From the NCBI GenBank assembly GCA_963978905.1, contig OZ022257.1:35059919-35123918 (forward strand): a stretch of 64,000 bases of DNA, read 5' to 3'. Below the pieces are notes generated by a model that made no database searches, was not told the origin of the DNA, and saw nothing but the letters and a program-made list of their open reading frames with translations. Source of the DNA: Trichostrongylus colubriformis. Taxonomy: Eukaryota; Nematoda; Chromadorea; Rhabditida; Trichostrongylidae. Positions within the stretch are counted from its first letter, which is position 1. The number at the start of each line of letters is the position of its first letter. Shown piece by piece: positions 12,131-24,974 of the stretch. Position numbers and translations under genes: made by a program.

Positions 12131-15100
12131 ATGGCTTGTCTGCTCACTACACAACTCCGCCTGCTGATCATGGTGGTGACCATACTCTGCGTGTGGGCTC
12201 AGTCAGGTAGGTAATACTTGATAATAAAGAAAATCTTGTCACATGAAGACCACCCGGTTTTTCAGCTGATACCTTCGATGAGATAGATGAATACGCCCAA
12301 GAAAAATTACCAGAGTGAGTACTCCTTTCCTTCTTCTTCAAAAGACCGAGTCATTGCCAACAAGGTAAGGTCAATGGGTAAGCGTGGCCATTCTCACAAT
12401 TAGTGAGGTGCACATCACAATATGTGAACTCAGATCTGCTCTCTTAATTTGGGGAAGGCCTCTGCGAACGAAGTTATAAGGGTTTTTTCAAGTGAGCACT
12501 AATCGTTATAGGAAGAGTAGGCGCCCGCAGCGCACTAGCCAGCGTTTTCTCACAGAGCGAGCCTTATTTCTATGTTGGGAAGGTTGAGTTACCTTTGGAG
12601 ACACGTTTTTAGCTGAAATGCAATTCACACCGCAATGCAAAAAGATCTCTTGCTAAAGCAAGATGCATAGTGTAAGCGGTACTTTTTTCATTTTCTACAT
12701 GAGAAAGCTATCAGTTGTAATATTGGGTTGGGGAATAAGTCCCCGCGGTTTTTTCGAGCCCGTTTTTCACATTGTTCCCTTTATCTTTCGAAGATTATAC
12801 ATGTTTTCGATAGACCTTTTGTTGCTCTACAAAATGCTTCTATCTGTTTTTCGATTCCTTCGACTACCTAATATTTATGAGGTTTGGAAATGAAATAAGC
12901 TGAAGGCAAAAATTGGCACATGCGCACCTCATCTTTCTCGTTTATCATCGAGATCAAAAAATGCATGTGTATATGTTTTCGATAGAGCTTTTTCAGCTCT
13001 ACAGAATGGTACTACTTTTCATTCAAATCGCTCAACTTTTTGTGTTTTTAAGACTCCTAAAGGCAGTACATAGCAAAAGTGTGCACTTTGATTATCTTCT
13101 CTTCCTCGCCTACCATCGAGATTGGAGAGGATGTACATATAAACATTCAATAGAGCTTCTTTGCCCTACAAAAGGATACCACTTTTTTTGTAGCTTCCCA
13201 TAATTTAGCATGTAGGAATAAGTTTCCACCTGTTTTTCAAATCAAAATTTGCGCAATAAAAATAATTTTTGACGGAGTGTTTTGTATTGTTCGATAGAGC
13301 TCTTCGCTCTACAAGATATTACTTACGCTTTTGTTTAAATAAATTTTTGCCATTTTTAGATCATTCAAAAGTTGATGAAATCGAGCATTTTTGACACAAT
13401 CTGTCGAAAATGCTCGGTTTCGTCGACTTTTGAATGATCTAAAAAATGGCAAAAATTTATTTCAACAAAAACCGTAAGTCCTACCTTGTAGAGCGAAAAG
13501 AGCTCTATCGAACGACACAAAACACTCCGCCAAAAATCATTTTTATTGCGCAATTTTGATTTGAAAAACAGGTGGAAACTTATTCCTACATGCTATAATA
13601 TGGGAAGATACAAAAAAAGAGTGGTATCACGTTGTAGAGCAAAAAAAGGCTACATGTACATCCTCTCCAACCTCGATGGTAGGCGAGGAAGAGAAGATAA
13701 TCAAAGTGCACACTTTTGCTATGTACTGCCTTCAGGAGTCTTAAAAACACAAAAAGTTGAGCGATTTGAATGAAACGTAGAACCATCCTGTAGAGCTGAA
13801 AAAGCTCTATCGAAACATATACACACACATTTTTTGGTCTCAATGGCAGACGAGAAAGATGAGGTGCGCAAGTGCTAATTTTTTGCCTTTAGCTTATTTC
13901 ATTTCCAAACCTCATGAATATTAGGGAGTCGAAGGAATCGAAAAACAGATATAAGCATTTCATAGAGCAAAAAAAGCTCTATTGAAAACATATATGAGCT
14001 TTGTCGAAAGATGAAGGGAACAATGTGAAAAACGGGGTTGAAAAAAACCGCAGGGACTTATTTCCCAACCCAATAAAACCAGTCAGCGAGCGCTTACTAC
14101 TGCGCGCGATGGGCGATGTTGTGCAAAATTGGTATGATCGGCACGACCACGTTGCGTATAAGATTGAGTGGAAATTTCCTTTCCTCTGCTTTCAGCTGCG
14201 CTGTTGAATTGGAAAAAAAAGCAGAGAAAATGGCGTGATAAATAAACAATTTGGTAGTAACATACTTCAGTCGCTTGGCATCGAACCCATTTTGCACGTC
14301 ATCGACATGAATCGCGCGCAGTAGTGTGCGCCAGCCGACTGGTTTAGGTCATCATTGGGAGTTTGGATAGTTTAGAGATAGACAGTTTTGTATTCGATTG
14401 CATCGATCAGTGACAATTTTTTTTATTCGCTGAGCATCTAATTCCTACACATTGATGGTAGATCCACATACCGAGTATCGACGTTTATGGTTTTCGTAAA
14501 CATGTTTCACTATTCGGAATTTCACATAGTCTAGCGGTCGATACACAGTGTTGCTGCCAGTACAGCATTAGAAAATGATTCCGAATGAGCCGCTTGCTTT
14601 GCTATCACAACTATAGGTTGTATCATGATTATCAATGTAAATCACAGTATCAAGAGAAATGCACCATTTTTCAGAATGCTAGGCGATTCGGCGGTCGATA
14701 CATCGGCTAGTGATATCAGAACAAACAAAATATGTTCACCCAATGGCACTGAGTACCACACGCTTCTGCTAAAGCGGTCGTATAGTAGTGGCAAGCGACG
14801 TAAAGGATCTCATCCCATCCGATTCCTAACGGTTTTTAGCAGCCACTGTAAGACGTTATCAATTTCACTGAGGCTCCCAAACCGAACAATGCCTTTGAGG
14901 TCCCCGTACCCTACAACACCTGCGAATGTGAACATCCCACTGTTAGGCGCAAAAGCGAACCGGCCTTGGTGACATTTCCCTTCTCACGCTCCTTATCGAA
15001 TCTTATCAACCATTATCAATTGGAATAACCCACCAATGACGTGCCCGTCTCACCCTCCTGAACAGCTATGGGTGTCCGAGTTATGGGATTAACCCGGAGG

Positions 15101-18100
15101 CGGAACGGATTTGGCAACATTCGCCTTCTCATGCTCCTTATCGAATCTTATCAATCGTTATCAATGCGATTCACCTACCATTAATGTCCCCCCCACTCCG
15201 CAGAACACCTGTGAGTGCAAGCGCTCCAGCATCAATGCGAAAAGCGAAACGTATTCGACGACTCTAGCCTTTTTACGCTCCTTATCAAATCTTACCAACC
15301 ATTACCAAGCTGGTAATAAAATAACCGACATATACCTAACACAGGTATGTACCACACTATGGCAACAAACGAGCGTACCACAAATCAAGGAAGAACCTCC
15401 CCTTGAAATGGTCGGCAACTTCCCTTTTGTTGAGTGCTTTGCCATTCAGTTACGTAGGGGTCCCTGCGAAGCTCTGTCCGTATCTCGACTATGCCGAAAA
15501 GATGTTTCCAGGGGTAATTCGACTTGTTTCCAGGATGGAAACAACTGGTTCTGCGCGAAAACACCTGGATCGCGTATCCACCGTCTATGTAATAGTATTA
15601 CTCATTCAGGAGGCTTTTATAACCTACAGAGTCCTTCTGCAAACTTTAAGGCAGATTTGAGTTCAGTGTCTCGAAACCATATAGCATATGAGCTATATGG
15701 GGAATGAGCAGGCTGGCCCATTGACCTTCCCTTGTAAGTTTCGAAAGTACTCACTAGGTGTACTGTAACAGGACCGGAGAGCAGGATATTCAAGCGAGTG
15801 CCGAAGAAGAAGGAATCGTCGAGGCAGAATTACCGCAGTATGTTCCCCTGTTTCTTTCCCATGTAGAGGTTTTCGTTCGAAGTAATGATTCTAGTGAACT
15901 GCACTGCGATAATAGTAGAGGTAAATGGCGTAGTAACAATTAGCTCCGATTCATCTACCCCGGGAGCAAATCAAGGACTAGTGGCCGGTGAGGTCAACAA
16001 AGCCTTCCAACCCTTTCATATGGATGGAATGGTTCGATATTCGTTGTGTTAAAAACACTGACATTGTACGCCATCTATCCCTCTCAAGTCGTTGTGTATG
16101 TAGGCAAAAAAGCATTTGAATATTATACAATTTCGGCTTGAAATAGCGTGTTTGCGAGTTATGGGAACCGTGTTGTTGGGTCCCCAGGCAATTATCATAA
16201 CCTGTCTAAATTATTAGGTTATAAGGAAAGTTGTGCCAGGTTTTGCTCGTTCACAAAGTGAAGCTAATTTTGAAAGCGCGCGAACTCAGATCAACCTATT
16301 TATCGTACTCCTTATTGTTAGATAGACGGAAAATGTTCTTCCTGATATAGGCTTTCTTCAGAATTTTGAAATAAATAAAAATATCAGAAAAATTTTGAAG
16401 CACTGCAAAAAGGGCACTTTTTCAATGAGTTCACTTCACCGTTCCAGTTTGATCGCAACGGAGGCAAATGCAAATATGAGCAGTGCAAAAGGAGATGAAG
16501 CATTAGAAGGAATAGTTTGTCCCATTTAGAGATGCAGAATGAGTTGCAGGTGGTACCTCAAAGTATTGAATTTTTGAACACAGATGTAGTTGACTACCGG
16601 AAGTAGCTTTGATTAGCCAAAACTTAAAAAAATAGGTGCTCGCGCGACCCCACTGCACAACCATGTGCGACCACATTTTCCACGAATCGCTTCTCCGAAA
16701 CTGAAACAGTTTATGGCTGAGACCCTTAGCAGTCCGACACTCTTCAGATTTAGCGCTAATCAAAACCCACTTTCCCAAACATCCTGACAACTCCTTCAAT
16801 AGCAGAACAGCCTCATTCTATATTTTCGCGCATTGTCAGACTTTCACTTTCACAAAGGGATAAGCAAATATGTACCATATTCGTAAAAGTGGGACAAATC
16901 GAGCAGCGCTTATTCCCTGTAGAAAGAAACAAATCTGAGACAGTTGAAAAAGGTTTGAAAAGTCACATTCGAACGTCACCACGATCTTGGCTGGGAATAA
17001 ACTGCACAGGGCGGTCGAAAAAAGACTGATTAAGCTTATCTTACAGGACGGAAGGTCTGGGTATGCAGGAGAGCGTCGCGCGAGGTTGGAGAGTTCAAAC
17101 ACCAATTCCGCAGTAGGTTCCTCAGTTTTGCATGTGTAAAAGCTCTGAGCTCTATCACTGATTACAATCTACTGCACTGTGACAGGACAGGAGGCGTGGA
17201 TGCCAAGACAGTACTCTCAAAAGGTGGAGGTATCCGAATGAAAATAGACCAGTAGGTTTCCCACTCATTTTTTAGAATGTAATCATGATTCATATTTACG
17301 ATACTGTGACAGGACAGGAGGTGTGGATGCCAAGACAGTACTCTCACAAGGCGGGAGTATCCAAACGAAAGTAGACCAGTAGGTTTCCCATTCATTTTTC
17401 CTTCAATGTAAACATGATTCATATTTACGATAAATACTGTGACAGGTCAGGAGGTAATGGTACCAAGACAGTACTCATAGCAATTGGAGAGGTCGTGGCT
17501 GAGCCGCCAGAGTCAGTTTTACATATATTAGATCTTCTAAATCTACAAATATCAAGTTCTGCGTGTTCTTCACTCTAAGGCCGCCTCCACACTCTGCGGC
17601 AGCGCCGTCTGCTGTGGTGACGGCGACAAAATAATGTGCTCGCCCCGACCGCGGCAGCACGTGGGCGACGTGCTCTCCTTCTCACGCTCGACCGAACCAT
17701 ACTACAACATCGTGGCGAGAGCTCGCGCAAATTTGTGATATAATTCAAACCTTCGCGAAAATCTTGGCATGGTGCCAAACTGTGGCAAGATTCGCGTGCG
17801 CTTTCGCAACAGATTTGCGCGGGTTCTCGCCACCCGATCACCATAAGATAGGAAGATTCAGTCGAGCGCCATAAACATAGAGCGTCGACGCAGTAGTAGC
17901 GAGGATGCAGTAGGTTTCCCAAAAAGTTGCTGGTCTACCTCCGGCTTCATTGTGCTCTTGAGATATCCGCGGGCTTACGAAAAACCTAACTGAGTTTCCG
18001 TGATCCTAGCCGACACTGCAGTCGCCCATTAGAATATCGTGTTGCATTGTTAGCATTTGTGAACAAAATCACAGAAGCATTAAAGGAACCGGAGGGGGGT

Positions 18101-21100
18101 CCGAAACAAGAGCAAGATGCAAAGAAATGAGCATCGTGAAATGAACACTCGAGGTTAGAAGCGATAATAAGCGAAAAAACCCGGACTCAAAAGCGCGACG
18201 CTGCGGTGTGTATTCGCATCCCATTCGCATCAGCGCATCCAGTCCGAGTTGTCCGCTGTAGGAGACGGGCCGTGGGCCAACGTTAGTTGTAGCACCTGAC
18301 TCCCAACGCAGTGGAGTGGCCATTCCCAACTATATTAGCATTCATGTAAGACATCTAGGACAACATAAGAAAGAACAAAGTAAAAAGTAAAGGAAAAAAC
18401 AAATTTATAATAGAAACATCTTCTTTTGGCACCATGCCAAGGCGTCAAATTGGCAGTTTGTGCAATGGGGGGGGGGCACTTAAACTCGTCCACACTGCGT
18501 CTGTTCTACCGTAAGCCAAAATACCCCCTTCTGGTGTCTTTAAGGAAAATTCCATGTATTTTTTCATCACTCTGGTGATAGGCGCATATGTCAAACGACA
18601 AATTCTGATCTTCGAAAGCCGTGTGATCAACACTGCAAAACTACAGCCCCTACATTCGTGTTTTTTCTCGACTTTTCAGAAAAATTACCAGTCCATTGGT
18701 CGGGTATGCGACAATGGCCCTCCTCCTCCGTTTCCCTTACACCTACTATATGAGATTCGATGTTGCTTGTTTTATCATGAGAGCAGAAATCTGAGAAGCT
18801 GAACTGATGCGGTACAGGCAATCAGCTGACTTGCTCTTGTCCCTTCATTTGTATCGTTGAAGGGAATCGTGCATGAAAAAATGAGTTTCTCTGTCACCCA
18901 TATATTTTTGTTGTATTTGCCTAATGAGGGCCACATGCAAAGTTTTTAGGCGAAAAGGTGAGCATCTGGCGAGATCACACAGCTCGTCAGAGTAGCGACC
19001 GAAGGGGCGAGGCCCCCGGGTAAGTGTCTTGCCTCGTCGTCCGCCACGGTCGAAGACGGAGACTGCGTCTGTTTACGTAATTTTCTCTTCCCAAGATGTA
19101 TCTCAAACCCCGGTGGATGACGGGGCGGATATTTCGTGGAGACTCCGCCAATCTGAGGTGCTGCATCTTTGCCGGATGCTCACTTTTTCGATTGAAACTT
19201 TGCATGCGGCCTCCATTAAGCAAGTACAACATAAATATGTGTGGCAGAGAAACTCATTCTTCCGTGCACGATTCCTTTAATATTTTTTTGTAGGGCTCCT
19301 AAAAAAAGAATTATCGCGACCGCGCCTGTATCTGTAGGAAGTTTCGTAAAGTGAGTATTACTATGAGCTCAAACAAAAGTTTTCTTTATCTTCTATAAGA
19401 TTTTGCAATGTTGATTCATTGCAGACAAAGAGAGTGCGGCAACTGAGAAAAAGAAGAAAGATTGGTGAGTAGGATGCGTACATATTTCATGATGGTATAT
19501 GTGGGTACTTTCAGAAAACAGAACGCTCACGTTGTCCATGGCTGGCGAAATAGTAGTGAAGACCAATATTCAACGCTTCCATGTTTTCTTCGTCAATAAA
19601 TATCGCAACTTTCTTGCCGCTGACTGAGCGGTGATCGTGTCTCGCAGAGACCAGAAAGGGCTTCGACACGTCTTTTTCTCACGGCCTTCACGATGAATCA
19701 CGGCAAGCATGAGCGAATGCCGATTCGGCCTTCATGATTTCAGAGATTACCTTTGGGGACAGTACGTAATGCGCTCTATACTTCCATGTTTGGCCTCCTA
19801 ATTAAGACCAAAAACTGTCGGGTGGAACGTCACCGGACAAAAAATGGCCGAAATAGGCCACGCCCCTCCTGATTAGGAGATGCGCACGGAAAAGGAACAG
19901 GTTTACACGACTTCGCTAGCTAACCATCACAGCAGTTTCTGCAATGCCAGTACAGCTGAAGTCTTTCTGTCTACTCTTTCTTTTCATTTTATAAGGTTTG
20001 TTGTGCTGACTTTGTTTAATTACTACTGAGATGTGGGGTAGTAACAAGTAGCGTCGCTATTAAAAACATGGTCCGAAGATCGAGCCCAGGATCAATACCT
20101 GAGCAGACTTCAGACAAAAACGCTAATAGTCCATAATATTGCAATGTTCTAAGGCGCTTCTCAGTCAACCTTTGAAATCCCCTGTCAGCATCAGTCTACG
20201 AGCGACGGATTTTGCCGTGAGGCAAAGTTATCGCTCAACAGCACGGCCAGCCAGCTGATTCAGTGATCACCAATCTTATCCACTCTTGTCAAATATTCCA
20301 AATTCCATGGTTCTTACCTTATTATACGTAACTTACGCCACATAAGTTAGATGTAGGTGAGGTGGCATTCATACTTTGTGACGTAGTCGCAGGACAAAAA
20401 AAAAAAGAAAAAAAAGTAAGAAAGCGTTTCTGCAATCGCAATCAGGGACTGCCTCCCATTTGGTAGTCGTTGGTAGACGTCAAAGCGTCACTTTCCACCA
20501 CAAAAAAATGCAGCTTTAAAAAGCCGCATTAATTATGCACCAATCTAATGAACTAGAACTCGAGTGCGATCCACAGCCGTCCCACGACTGCATTACAAAT
20601 ACGAAGGCAAACTCTCATAGCACTGTTCCCTACGATTCCAAGTCATTCCATATGCGAATCATTCTAGAAGGGTGCATTCGCAACAAGAAAGGGCAGCTTA
20701 TGAGTGGTGGTGCACAACATTATAAGAGGCTCTGTATTTTTGCTAATACATGCATTGATTTCTGAGTGTTGTCAGAAGTAAAAAAAAAATTAAAGAAGTG
20801 AAGGACAGAGAAATTTCTCCCGTCAACAATCCCTTGTTGGAATGCGCCATGCATCCTATTCCATTCAGAATCTTGATGGCAGTTCAATACCATTTGGCCT
20901 ATACAATGACTTGCAAAGATCAACGAATGTTTGAACCAGTGCTTTTATCCTCTTAAACGAGTCTGGTACCAATTCACCTACCGTGGAGGGATAGAAGGTT
21001 TCGTAGGCCTAGGCTGCATTGGTGCGGGATTCGATCCTCGCATCATGACAGTGAGATTTCGCGCCACCTTTCTCTACACCTCGCCATAAAATAGATTTTT

Positions 21101-22421
21101 TTATTCAACGTTGACCATCAAATTTCAGTGTTTTCGGAAACGCTGCTTGAACGATTGGACGAGGAACTCAGACGTCCACGTCGTCACCACATTAGAGGAT
21201 TTAACTACGGTACTGATGCCATCGCTGGTCCAAGATCGGTATGTAGTACTGGGTGTCAACTAACAATACCAAACTGCGTTACATGCATACTTACGAAATT
21301 TCGTGCCAAAAAACCACCGTTTCGGATCGATCACTAAAGTTCTGAAAAAACCGTCCCCCAACCTTCGTGGTCTGGTTGCAACACAGAAAACCTTAAATCC
21401 TAGCGTAGAAAGTTGCATATGTGATGACCACGAGTACTATCAAAACAGAAAACACGCGTTGCAGCACGTAAGCATCGTGCCGCATGCCGCGACGCAAATT
21501 TTCTGACCTAATGGCAAATATGAGTGGTGTTACGCCATGATTGAATGATAAGAAGCTTCCAGTGATATTGAACGGAAAGAAATTACAGCTGACATCAGCT
21601 GGAAATCACCAATGGTAGACCGATAAAGAATGAATAAGGGCAGAAAGTAGGATAGGACCCAATAATGAGCAATTTTTTGCTTTATTTGAAGAAACAGTGA
21701 TGAAAGTAATCGAAAGTCCGATACGCAAGAGTGAGAAGTAGCTTCTACAAAGTTGTGAGACAGCTGTTCACCCGCTCCTGTCCCATCACTATCAAATCTG
21801 CCGATTTATCACCGTTTCCGTCAAAAAAAATTGAGCATTTGTTGAGATAGATTTTTCGCAACCGCTAAGCATTACTCTCAAGTAACTCAGGTTCCCATTT
21901 AGACACACTATAATGACCTTCCTATAACGATTCATTTCAACAAAGGTGAAAGAGAAGCGGGGCGGTAGAGGTGCGGCTATTATGTGCGCGGAGTACTGGA
22001 TGTAGAGTGTCTACAGACTGTCACTATCAACAAATCATAAATCCGACTGACTGTCAAATACCTACCATGTTTAGGCGTCTGAAGTTGGCACGTTTCGTGG
22101 GCAGCCGATCATATCCCGTCAAGATATCGGTTTCGTCGACAACGAAGGTGTTCCTATGGCCTTTCTAGGATCGTCTTCCAAAGATCAACCAAGAGACAGA
22201 CCACGTCGTCATAGATCATCCTTATCCTAAATTAACTCGAATTTTTCAAAAAACACTTTCCATTTTTTTCAGATGATAATAATAGGAGATTAATTTCTAA
22301 CACACACAAATTCATGGGATGGAATCAAGGTGATGACTTCAAAGGCACATTCCAGGATTACCCTGAGTGGGTTAAAGCGCTAAGCCATGAAATCCGAGAT
22401 GCTGAGGAATACGCCGACTAA
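12131..22421 (+). CDS. Secreted protein of unknown function, 8 exons, 185 aa, with a multibasic cleavage-like site
   Basis: Exons read by eye: 12131-12206, 12266-12314, 15772-15837, 19338-19350 (13-nt microexon), 19425-19464, 21129-21238, 22075-22129 and 22273-22421. All have AG acceptors and GT donors. Phases match at every junction and the total is 558 nt, i.e. 185 codons plus TAA. Residues 1-24 (MACLLTTQLRLLIMVVTILC onward) form a typical signal peptide. An acidic stretch follows (DTFDEIDEYAQEKLPE, then an E-rich exon), then a strongly basic block spanning the microexon and exon 5, KFRKTKRVRQLRKRRKI, containing RKRR, which fits a furin-type proprotein site. The C-terminal part is charged (LLERLDEELRRPRRHH; FMGWNQGDDFKGTFQDYPEW). 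There are no cysteines outside the signal region, so it is not a disulfide-rich toxin-like or insulin-like peptide. I do not recognise the family. Introns 2 and 3 are about 3.5 kb each; intron 2 is mostly mobile elements. Exons 4 and 5 rest only on splice signals and phase; exons 1, 6 and 8 are the most convincing. Confidence 0.62.
12723..14073. mobile_element. 1,351-bp near-complete palindrome with mariner-like ends, copy 1
   Basis: The end TTGGGTTGGGGAATAAGTCC and its complement abut TA on both sides. The two arms pair through the whole length around an axis near 13,400 (hairpin of AAAAGTTGATGAAATCGAGC against its complement). The terminal sequence and GCGGTTTTTT subterminus resemble mariner TIRs. 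No transposase is present. It lies in intron 2 of the secreted-protein gene. Confidence 0.8.
14079..15310 (+). mobile_element. Single left arm of the 5.5 kb element, including MITE-A copy 2
   Basis: 14079-14342 is MITE-A. 14343-14870 closely follows the arm at 3507-4040 (for example GCGGTCGATACACAGTGTTG). 14900-15310 contains diverged 146-bp units (landmarks near 15080 and 15215). It ends abruptly near 15310 with no right arm and starts five bases after the palindrome at 12723-14073. Confidence 0.72.
17176..17475 (+). repeat. About 130-bp tandem repeat, 2.3 copies
   Basis: ACTGTGACAGGACAGGAGG begins at 17176, 17303 and (with one change) 17436. Units share GCCAAGACAGTACTCTCA and GACCAGTAGGTTTCCCA. 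Confidence 0.8.
18865..19281. mobile_element. Diverged copy of the TTAA-flanked MITE
   Basis: The left end GGGAATCGTGCATGAAAAAA and right end TTCCGTGCACGATTCCTTTA flank arms with TTGTATTTGCCTAATGAGGG and the complement. It lies in intron 3 of the secreted-protein gene, about 60 bp before the microexon. Confidence 0.68.
20820..21065 (-). repeat. SINE-like copy, reverse
   Basis: GGAATGCGCCATGCATCCTA, GGCCTATACAATGACTTGCA and GGTGCGGGATTCGATCCTCG match the reverse of the copy at 10228-10490. It lies just before exon 6 of the secreted-protein gene. Confidence 0.58.
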
Positions 22422-23928
22422 GAAAAATCCGAAAAAAAGTCCACGAAAAGGGCAAAAATAAGACCTCCTGTCATCTGGGCTTAGACGAGATTACCGCGTG
22501 AAAACGAGCCTTTGAATTAGTTCCCGCTGGCTGGTATCAGAAGGAACTCTAGAATATCACCTGTTTCCTCATGTCAATGTCTCCGTTATCATAGGCATCT
22601 CTTCCTTATCTTATATTATCACACAAATCGTAGGCCTCATTTGCCACGTTGTTGCCATCATTGCCACTGTCATTGCCAGCAATCACGTCTGGAATGGGCG
22701 CGCCCGAGCTCCAGGGTGCGGCCGAGCTGGCTTCGAGAGCTCCACGCGCTGCCATGACCCATCATCGCGCTTCGATATGTGCACAGCCTCCCTGCCCGTT
22801 TGATGAACTATTAGGTCATGTGAAAGGAATGCAATGTTCTCCTAATCCTGGAATGTGCCTTTAAAGAACCAGTAATCGTTTAGTGATAGCAGCAATATAA
22901 TAACATACATACAAATAGCATGAAAAGCCTGGAATGTCGGTTCGAGTCCCGTTCAAGGCCGAAGCTTTTACCCATAACTCAGCACTCTTGTAACAACAGT
23001 AATTATTTATTTTAGAGTGATCACCCTGTCCTTTTTTATCCAAAAATGTGCTTCGTGAAGCCCCTTGCCCGCGCGTGCTGATATCATCAGATGTTATTTT
23101 ATTGGAAGTATGACAGTACTGTAAAAAAAACCTTTCACACTTTGACTTCTCCTATGTGGTCGATGTTCCACTCGACTCTCATGAGAATTTCGATTTCCTT
23201 TTCCACCTCTTCCTCTTGTAGTTTCGAAATGTTATTGAAGTCAGAGATGGCACTGAACCAATAGGGGAGAACCGATTACGTACCAAGTTCTACCCTCATT
23301 CCAGCTCAATCTAAGAGTTTACGCTTCTCATAGCTATCCCCTCTACTCGCTACTCTTTTGATTTCTCTTTTTACGTGTTCTTTATCAACCATTCAGCCTT
23401 GATCTTTGCACATAAATATAGCATTACATCATGTTGATATATAAAATAATTGGATCGATAAAATAAAAAAGTATTTTTCACGCTTGTGTCCAAATTTCTT
23501 TTCCCTGATTAATTACTTTCAATTAATTAGCAATTGAAATATAACGGTAGTTATACCACCGAGGGGCAGTATACAGAACCTAAAGGTGCGGTCGCGTCGC
23601 GGCAGCACTTGCTGTGCACTCAACGATAGCACAACTTACACAATTAAGGTGCCACATCCTCCGCAAAAATGATGAGTTTCTTCAAATGAAGCTAATAAAT
23701 ACTTGAAATCTCATTTAGAAAAACTGTTAAGATTTGGAATTACATGAAAAACTGCAGCCTATTAGGATTCGAAGTAACTTAGGAACCCAGCAGCTAGCAA
23801 AAAATAAGGTTTTATTGTAAATCATAGAAATGAAAGTTCAGCGTGTATCCATTTATGGTGCGCCCCATCACCCCCTTCTTGTCTTCTGTGCATGATCTGA
23901 TGAGTGATGGAGCTTACCGTGACTTTAA
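22422..23928. other. Intergenic stretch after the secreted-protein gene
   Basis: I see no gene, only AT-rich DNA. 22920-22965 has GGTTCGAGTCCCG resembling a B-box, but no full tRNA fold. Confidence 0.4.
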
Positions 23929-24101
23929 GTCCACGTTTATACTTTGCGTCGGCGATACGTGGCTGCGTTCATAGGCAGCGAGGCAGAGTGGCACGGGAAA
24001 GGTGCAGAGACGACGCTGGCAACGAGACAGGGTGGAACAGGAGGGGAGCAGAGACACGCAGCCACGCCCTGCCGCCGGCACCGCAAAGTATGAACGCGGC
24101 C
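23929..24101. mobile_element. Harbinger-like palindromic MITE
   Basis: GTCCACGTTTATACTTTGCG and GCAAAGTATGAACGCGGCC are flanked by TAA on both sides. The arms share GTGGCTGCGT/ACGCAGCCAC. Confidence 0.68.
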
Positions 24102-24464
24102 TAACAGTACCCATTTTCTCAGTTTCCCACAACATAGCCCGTTGTAGCCTGAACGTATTGTTCCCCCAACAGCCTTCATGTCGACGCACCATCCTATTGC
24201 GCTGACATCTAGTGCGTCATCAGCACACCACAGAAGACTGTGTTTTTTAGCAGACGTTTATATAAGGGCAAGTGTTATCACGACAAAAATATTCTATTGC
24301 TGTCGTTGCTAATCCGGCACCAATTAGTTTCCTCCAACACAGAGCGGACAATTCATGTCCAATTACAACCATCCACTTACGGACGGGCAGGCATTCAGAC
24401 CGACAAATCGACGGACAACCGAAACACAAATTGATTGGTTTAGATGACGAACTCGAGGGTGAAG

Positions 24465-24660
24465 ATGGTGTAGTGACAGGTAGCGCGCACTCTTACCATC
24501 ATGGTGCGGGGATCAAATCCCGCATCAACGCCCGCTCATGCCAACAAAGTCTTGTACTAGGCTGGCCCCCTCAAACCGTCGTATAGGTCAGATCGCATTC
24601 ATCTGCTACTATAATTTTGAATGGAATCAGAATACGCAGCTCATCCCACAGAAGGGATTG
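24465..24660 (+). repeat. SINE-like copy
   Basis: GATGGTGTAGTGACAGGTAG, GGGGATCAAATCCCGC (B-box-like) and GTATAGGTCAGATCGCATTC align with the copy at 10228. Confidence 0.6.
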
Positions 24661-24974
24661 ATAAAGCCATAAACCTCATCTTTATCCTTTTATGAGGTAA
24701 GCGAGGGATTCTTACAGACCGCTATTTGGCCCATCAACGGCTAGGAAGTAACCGAACGTCAGCAAACGTTCGGTCACGCCTTTTGCGACAACGCGCACAC
24801 GATTCTCAGAGAGGAAACAGGCTTTCATGGCAGTGCATATTATCACGTCACCATCTACGATGTTACAACAATTACAGACTGGTTGCCTTATCGTGTTATC
24901 ATTTCTCAGAATTCGTCACATCGATCTTCTCACTCTCAAGTACGGTGTCATAGCACAACATGATGGTATAGCTA

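Larger units (their letters stand above)
12315..15771 (+). other. Intron 2 of the secreted-protein gene, filled by two palindromic elements
   Basis: This 3.46 kb intron contains a 1,351-bp palindrome (12723-14073) and, five bases later, a copy of one arm of the 5.5 kb inverted-repeat element (14079-about 15310). The remainder (15310-15771) shows short open frames but no recognisable domain, and I see no further exon that the phase would require. Confidence 0.55.
15838..19337 (+). other. Intron 3 of the secreted-protein gene
   Basis: This 3.5 kb intron holds a 130-bp tandem repeat (17176-17475), a sequence at 18350-18545 that recurs inverted at 30655-30845, and a diverged copy of the TTAA-flanked palindromic MITE (about 18865-19281). 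An end resembling the Harbinger-like MITE (TAA followed by GGCCGC) occurs at 17576. Otherwise 16000-17150 and 17930-18340 show nothing recognisable. Confidence 0.5.

Noticed and set aside
15111..15707. 198-aa ORF
   Set aside because: Its first part lies in the 146-bp-type repeat and the rest in intron 2 of the secreted-protein gene; the overlapping 85-aa frame is equally open and neither has a known domain.
17575..17922. 115-aa Arg-rich minus-strand ORF
   Set aside because: GC-rich segment beginning with a Harbinger-like MITE end; no domain, and it lies within a predicted intron.
22920..22970. Possible tRNA (GGTTCGAGTCCCG)
   Set aside because: The T-arm does not pair well and no acceptor or anticodon arm can be drawn around it.
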